From assembly GCA_023454175.1 (NCBI GenBank), contig JAEXRW010000025.1, forward strand, positions 773,022 through 837,021: a DNA stretch of 64,000 nucleotides. Direction: 5' to 3'. The stretch's first letter is position 1. Every line of letters starts with the position of its first letter. The stretch comes from Bacillota bacterium (GTDB lineage Bacteria > Bacillota > Clostridia > Christensenellales > JAEXRW01). The position numbers and the translations under genes were made by a program. Positions 60,045 to 64,000 of the stretch are shown piece after piece. The notes below the pieces were generated by a model. The model did not search any database and was not told the DNA's origin. It worked only from the letters and a program-made list of their open reading frames with translations.

Positions 60045-61046
60045 TTGGATATGTACAAATGGCTCGAAGATGTGATATCTTCCGAAGTGAAAAAGCCCAT
60101 GCCCATCCTCTCCTTCCCCGGCACGCAGCTCATCGGCGTCGGCGTGGACGAATTGGTCCGGGACGGTGCGCTCCAGGCGCGCTGCATGAAGGCCATCGCG
60201 GACCGCTATGCTACCCTTGCATCCGTTTCCCTGATGGATCTCTCCGTGGAGGCGGAGGCGTTCGGCAGCCCCGTCCGTTTTTCCGAAGATGAAGTCCCCA
60301 CCGTCTCCGCGCGCATCCTGGAGACCGAAGCGGATATACAGTCGCTGAAGGTGCCTGAGGTCGGCGCGGGCCGCACGGGCGAATATGTGAAGACCATCCG
60401 CGAAGCAAAGAAACTGATCAAAGACAGGCCGGTCCTGGCCGGGCATATCGGCCCCTTCTCCCTCTCGGGCAGGCTCCTGGACATGAACGAGATCATGGTT
60501 ATGAGCATGACCGAGCCCGAGGTGGTGGAGGATGTGCTGGAAAAAGCCACGCAGTTCCTGCTGCAATATGTGCAGGCGTTCAAAGCCGCCGGGGCCGATG
60601 GGGTCGTCATCGCAGAGCCCGCCGCGGGCCTGCTCTCCCCTGCGCTGAATGCGCGTCTTTCCGTGCCCTATTTGAAACGCATCGTGGAAGCCGTCCAGGA
60701 TGAGAGCTTCATCGTGGTTTATCATAATTGCGGCAACACACTGCCCCTCATACAGGATATCCTGAAGATCGGCGCGAAGGCCCTGCACTTCGGTAACGCC
60801 ATCGATCTTGAAAAGATGCTGCCCCAGGTCCCGCCCGATGTCGTCGTTATGGGCAATGTCGATCCCTCCAGCCAGTTCCGCAACGGCACGCCCGAGTCCG
60901 TAACAGAGCGGGTGGACGGACTGCTGGAAAAGCTTTCGAAGTACCCCAACTATGTGATATCGTCTGGCTGCGATATCCCGCCCCTCTCGCCGCTCACGAA
61001 TATCGACGCGTTCTTCGCTGCGGTGAAGGATTTCTATAGCAAGTGA
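60045..61046 (+). CDS. MtaA/uroporphyrinogen decarboxylase-family methyltransferase
   Basis: A 333-residue TIM-barrel protein of the MtaA/CmuA/UroD family. VVYHNCGNTLPL and the later SSGCDIPPLSPL give the His-x-Cys...Cys zinc site of MT2 enzymes that move a methyl group from a corrinoid protein to a thiol such as coenzyme M or tetrahydrofolate. True HemE lacks this zinc site. VIAEPAAGLLSP and VMGNVDPSSQFRNGTPE complete the fold. TTG 60045 has GAGGTG nine bases before. No corrinoid protein is adjacent, but a corrinoid activator lies 0.8 kb away, so a one-carbon role is likely. Confidence 0.88.
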   Translation: MDMYKWLEDVISSEVKKPMPILSFPGTQLIGVGVDELVRDGALQARCMKAIADRYATLASVSLMDLSVEAEAFGSPVRFSEDEVPTVSARILETEADIQSLKVPEVGAGRTGEYVKTIREAKKLIKDRPVLAGHIGPFSLSGRLLDMNEIMVMSMTEPEVVEDVLEKATQFLLQYVQAFKAAGADGVVIAEPAAGLLSPALNARLSVPYLKRIVEAVQDESFIVVYHNCGNTLPLIQDILKIGAKALHFGNAIDLEKMLPQVPPDVVVMGNVDPSSQFRNGTPESVTERVDGLLEKLSKYPNYVISSGCDIPPLSPLTNIDAFFAAVKDFYSK

Positions 61047-61055
61047 TCGCGATGC

Positions 61056-61092
61056 AAAAGGGCCCGGTCGGATATCGATCAGGCCCTTTTTA
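61056..61092. terminator. Terminator between methyltransferase and MBL gene
   Basis: AAAAGGGCC/GGCCCTTTT stem followed by T-run; works for the plus-strand methyltransferase and, with its A-run, for the convergent gene. Confidence 0.85.
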
Positions 61093-61111
61093 TTATCGTA
61101 ATTGCGGCACG

Positions 61112-61786
61112 CTATTTCCAATCCCGCATCGCCTCTTCAAAATCCATCGTATACCCGGAATGCGCGCAGCACGCGAACCGGATGTTCTTTAGCTTTGCGA
61201 GTTTTTGTATAGACTTCCTTTGCGCTTCCCTGTCCATATTATACCGCTGGGAAGCCTGTATCCTGTTTTCGCGTATCCGGAAAATGTCCCCTGCAAAAAG
61301 GGAACATCCCTCCACGACGAAGGACATGGATCCGGGCGTATGCCCCGGGGTTGCGATCGCCCGCACATGGATGGAATCGGGCTGGAAGGTGTCGTTGTCA
61401 TGGATCGGGATATATTTCCTCCGGATGGGCGGGTTGTACCACAGGCCGCTCCTCGCCTTCGTTCCGTCCAGCAGCGGCGCCTCCTCCGGGGACATGTAGA
61501 TCTGCGCGTCCGGGAATAGCGCCAGCCCGCCCGCGTGGTCGAAATCCGAGTGCGTCAGGAAGATGTGGGAGATGCTTTCAGGTTCTATCTTCAGCCTTGC
61601 CAGTTCTTTTCGGATGGCCTTCAGCCCGTATCCGCCCGAGTCGATGCAGACGGAATCCCCGCCTTTTTTATAAATGAAAAAGTTCACCGTTCCCGTTTTC
61701 ACGGCATAAATATTGTCCGTTATTTTGCCGGTATCGATGGGATGCATTTGCATGGCGCGTTCGAGTAATTTGTAATATGCTTTCAT
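61112..61786 (-). CDS. MBL-fold metallo-hydrolase (glyoxalase II-like)
   Basis: A 224-residue metallo-beta-lactamase-fold enzyme. Metal ligands are in IFLTHSDFDHAGGLALF (HxDxDH, with His-Ser instead of HxHxDH at the first position), ATPGHTPGSMSF, FAGDIFR and CCAHSGY. The sequence IDTGKITDNIYAVKTGTVNFFIYKKG is the usual N-terminal part. It could hydrolyse a thioester, lactone or phosphodiester. ATG 61786 is a likely start (MKAYYKLLERAMQM), with an upstream alternative. It lies 33 bp after the corrinoid activator gene on the same strand. Confidence 0.88.
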   Translation of the reverse strand: MKAYYKLLERAMQMHPIDTGKITDNIYAVKTGTVNFFIYKKGGDSVCIDSGGYGLKAIRKELARLKIEPESISHIFLTHSDFDHAGGLALFPDAQIYMSPEEAPLLDGTKARSGLWYNPPIRRKYIPIHDNDTFQPDSIHVRAIATPGHTPGSMSFVVEGCSLFAGDIFRIRENRIQASQRYNMDREAQRKSIQKLAKLKNIRFACCAHSGYTMDFEEAMRDWK

Positions 61787-61819
61787 CTCTTGCAAACCCC
61801 AAATCAATATATATATAAC

Positions 61820-63706
61820 TTAGCCCCGTTTCGCGTGCGGGAACAGCCCGGCGTCCGTGTGCGGCAGGAAAAGCGCGGCGGTGTACTGGTCCATGTATTC
61901 GTGCTCCGTGGAAAGGTCGATATAGGTGATCTTTTTTGCCAGATCCTTCTGCTTGTCCCTGTGTTTTTTCGAAAGCAGCGTCATGTACGCGCCCATGATG
62001 GAACTGTTGCCCAGGAAAATGAATCTTTCGGGCGGCAGCTCGGGCAGCAGGCCGATCCGGACGGAGTTTTCGATGTCCAGGTACCTGCCGAATCCACCCG
62101 CGATGTAGATGCGGGAAAGGTCTGTGAAATCCATGCTGATCTTCCCCAGCATCACCCTGCACGCCGAGAAGATGGCAGCCTTTGCGCGGATGATATTGTC
62201 AATATCTGTTTCAGTAACGTAAACCTTATTCTCAGATGGGTTAACGTTCGTAATATTATATCTCGAATTCTTGCCCAATACCTCGATAGCCGGGCACAGT
62301 CCCCGTTTGTCCAGCTTCCCGGCAGCGTCGATCCACCCCGTCTCGAAGAGGTTGGATATCAGGGAGATCATGCCCGAGCCGCAGATGCCGGTGGGCTCTT
62401 CGTTCCCGATGGTGGAGTAGTCCGCCTTGCCCGTACCAGGGTCTATATCCACACGTTCGATGGCCCCTTTGGACGCGCGCATCCCTTTTTCGATGCCGCC
62501 CCCCTCGAATGCCGGTCCTGCCGAGCATGCGCATCCCAGCAGGAATTCGTTGTTGCCCAGCACGAGTTCCCCGTTCGTGCCGATGTCGATGAATAGGCAC
62601 ACTTCTTCGGAATCGGTTGCCAGGCTCGTGCACAGCAGGCCCGAGGTGATGTCCCCGCCCACGTAGCTCCCCACCGACGGTGCGGAATACACATATGCGT
62701 TCTGGTTTATATCCAGCCCCATCTCCCCCGCCGTGTACGGAGGCAGGTCATAGATGGCCGGGGTGTACGGTTCCAGCCGGATATGTTCGGGGATTATCCC
62801 GAGCAGCAGGTGCATCATCGTCGTGTTGCCAGCGATGGAAGCGTTCAGGATGGCCCGTTTTTTGATGCCTTGCTGGTGCGCCAGTTCATGGATATTGCCG
62901 TTGATGGTCTTGAGCACCTTCTGCCGCAGTTCCTCCAGCCGCTCGGGCTTCTTCGCGTAATTGATGCGGGAGATTACGTCCAGCCCGCACTCGATCTGCG
63001 CGTTGTAAGCGGTCTTGGACCCCAGGATCGTCCCGTCAGCCATATCCACGAGCTGCACGGCTACCGTGGTCGTCCCGATATCCACCGCGATGCCGAAATT
63101 CTCCTTTTTGGCTCCGGCTGTGATATCGATAATGCTTGCCGTTCCGGTGGGATAGAAATAGGCCGCGGTAACATGGCCCTCGTCTTCGCGTACAGCCTCT
63201 GGGAGGGTTTTTAATACGTTGACCGGTAAATGGATATCCCGGCAGTTCAATTCGCTCGTAATAGCCTTTTGCAGCCTGTCGTAGTCCGATAGCCCGTCCC
63301 CCATCTCGGGTGGTTGCACGGTGACCACAGCCTGCTTGTTAAGCGGTTCAATATCATCGGGTTGTGGCAGTAGTTTGTGGTCCAGTTTCAGCAGGTCTTC
63401 CGAAGCCTCTGAGAATTTTCCCTGCTCCTTTTGCACGTTGGATAGGATCTGGACGGTCAATGGGCCTTCCAGCACTTTCGTCCTGCAGATGAGCACGTAC
63501 CCTTCCTTCAGTAGTTCCTCGGGTATCCCCACGCCATAGTAGGTGCAGTCGCCCGATTCGATCCGTACCAGGCATTTGCCGCATACGCCGTGTCCGCCGC
63601 AGGGCGTCTCCACGGGGATCCCCGCTTTCTTCGCCGCGTCCAGAAGCGGGCTGCCGGGTTCTATGTCTACGATGGTTCCGCTCGGTTTGAATGTGATCTG
63701 TGGCAT
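61820..63706 (-). CDS. Corrinoid activation protein (RACo/RamA-like), [2Fe-2S] ferredoxin + ASKHA domain
   Basis: A 628-residue protein. Residues 1-90 form a [2Fe-2S] ferredoxin domain with Cys ligands in PCGGHGVCGKCLV and LICRTKV. A linker follows, then a DUF4445/RACo C-terminal ASKHA ATPase domain from about 200 to 600, with GIAVDIGTTTVAVQLVDM, ASIAGNTTMMHLLLG, CLFIDIGTNGELVLG and YIAGGFGRYLDIENSVRIG. Such proteins reduce inactive Co(II) corrinoid cofactors to Co(I) at the cost of ATP, restarting methyl transfer. The gene is followed by an MBL hydrolase and faces the MtaA-like gene. Confidence 0.93.
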   Translation of the reverse strand: MPQITFKPSGTIVDIEPGSPLLDAAKKAGIPVETPCGGHGVCGKCLVRIESGDCTYYGVGIPEELLKEGYVLICRTKVLEGPLTVQILSNVQKEQGKFSEASEDLLKLDHKLLPQPDDIEPLNKQAVVTVQPPEMGDGLSDYDRLQKAITSELNCRDIHLPVNVLKTLPEAVREDEGHVTAAYFYPTGTASIIDITAGAKKENFGIAVDIGTTTVAVQLVDMADGTILGSKTAYNAQIECGLDVISRINYAKKPERLEELRQKVLKTINGNIHELAHQQGIKKRAILNASIAGNTTMMHLLLGIIPEHIRLEPYTPAIYDLPPYTAGEMGLDINQNAYVYSAPSVGSYVGGDITSGLLCTSLATDSEEVCLFIDIGTNGELVLGNNEFLLGCACSAGPAFEGGGIEKGMRASKGAIERVDIDPGTGKADYSTIGNEEPTGICGSGMISLISNLFETGWIDAAGKLDKRGLCPAIEVLGKNSRYNITNVNPSENKVYVTETDIDNIIRAKAAIFSACRVMLGKISMDFTDLSRIYIAGGFGRYLDIENSVRIGLLPELPPERFIFLGNSSIMGAYMTLLSKKHRDKQKDLAKKITYIDLSTEHEYMDQYTAALFLPHTDAGLFPHAKRG

Positions 63707-63880
63707 TTCTTATCACCTTTAGCTCTAGTGTTTAATGGTATTATACCTTGTTTGACCGTGTTCAGCCAGAATACGTCAGGATATGCAACATGCGCGTTGC
63801 TCCGGCAATCCAGGCATCCGCGCATGTATAGTCTTGTTTTGAACTGCTTGTATCGTGTTTTCCCCCGCAGGATAATTCTC

Positions 63881-63908
63881 AATTGCACATTTACATTTCA
63901 AGTGCAAC
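63881..63908. repeat. Imperfect palindrome at the IS30-like transposase end
   Basis: TTGCAC and GTGCAA arms lie around the transposase stop codon, spaced by about 16 bp, in a TTGCACATTTACATTTCAAGTGCAA-like arrangement (first 20 bases at 63883). It may be part of the insertion element's terminal region, but no target-site duplication can be checked. Confidence 0.4.
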
Positions 63909-63998
63909 ACCCCTGCCAATATTTTTAAGAAATACTTCTGCAGGAGTCAGCCAGCCAAGTCGCTTTCGTGGGCGGTTATTGAGTAACCTTACCACATG
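63891..63998 (-). CDS. IS30-family transposase, C-terminal end (cut by window edge)
   Basis: The last 35 codons of a protein whose start is outside the window. They read VRLLNNRPRKRLGWLTPAEVF and then LKNIGRGVALEM before the stop. The N-N-R-P-R-K-x-L-G-W-x-T-P-x-E motif is the well-known C-terminal signature of IS30-type integrases/transposases. Too short for the usual gene callers, this shows that a mobile element starts at the right edge. Whether it is intact is not visible. Confidence 0.85.
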   Translation of the reverse strand, partial: HVVRLLNNRPRKRLGWLTPAEVFLKNIGRGVALEM

Positions 63999-64000
63999 AT

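Noticed and set aside
1..64000. tRNA and rRNA genes
   Set aside because: Intergenic regions were read for cloverleaf-like arms and conserved rRNA segments and none was recognised; a covariance scan would be needed to be certain.

Overview
The window looks like chromosomal DNA of a spore-forming, anaerobic-type Bacillota, most likely Clostridia, with roughly balanced base composition. The evidence is sporulation genes (spoIIP, gpr, GerMN lipoproteins), good Shine-Dalgarno sites with frequent TTG starts, Gram-positive surface proteins, a B12-dependent class II ribonucleotide reductase, and a corrinoid activator next to a MtaA-type methyltransferase. No rRNA, tRNA, CRISPR array or prophage was seen. 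Species cannot be named from this sequence alone.

Layout. 1-2306: copper-handling pair on the minus strand (CopA start, cut by the window edge, and an HMA/membrane/cupredoxin fusion). 2498-5458: GNAT, threonine aldolase, HD-GYP response regulator. 5459-5945: intergenic region packed with stem-loops. 5946-12191: giant thioester/Cna-B surface adhesin. 12274-20523: mixed metabolic genes (RidA, COG0523 GTPase, TcdA, two divergent amidase-like proteins, Orn/Lys/Arg decarboxylase, EamA, patatin). 20578-30326: ApgM, EF-G2, an orphan anti-sigma factor, NrdJ, MurI. 30494-31773: MarR regulator and nitroreductase sharing matching operators. 31859-37109: conserved spoIIP-gpr-rpsT-holA-comEC block. 37138-40897: toroid-fold protein, MBL hydrolase, asparagine synthetase-like protein. 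40987-45649: two-component system with two GerMN lipoproteins. 45842-49860: SLBB protein, DacF-type carboxypeptidase, rsfS-yqeK-nadD. 50013-59861: accessory enzymes, a frame-disrupted AraC regulator, BioY, M14 peptidase, flavoproteins and MutY. 60045-63706: MtaA-like methyltransferase, MBL hydrolase and RACo/RamA-like activator. The right edge holds the C-terminus of an IS30-type transposase.

How genes work together. The OmpR-type regulator, HAMP kinase and two GerMN lipoproteins form one tight operon whose order resembles actinobacterial mtrA-mtrB-lpqB. NrdJ, the corrinoid activator and the MtaA-like protein all point to B12-dependent metabolism, although no corrinoid protein or B12 synthesis gene lies in the window. 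The rsfS-yqeK-nadD and comEC-holA-rpsT-gpr-spoIIP blocks are typical Bacillota synteny.

The least explained signals are non-coding: a structural repeat found at 5688-5790 and 21998-22090 whose stems differ in sequence but keep pairing, the chain of seven stem-loops at 5491-5930, and a 100-bp interrupted palindrome upstream of the M14 peptidase. Gene starts were chosen by ribosome-binding site and family alignment from memory; no database search was run.
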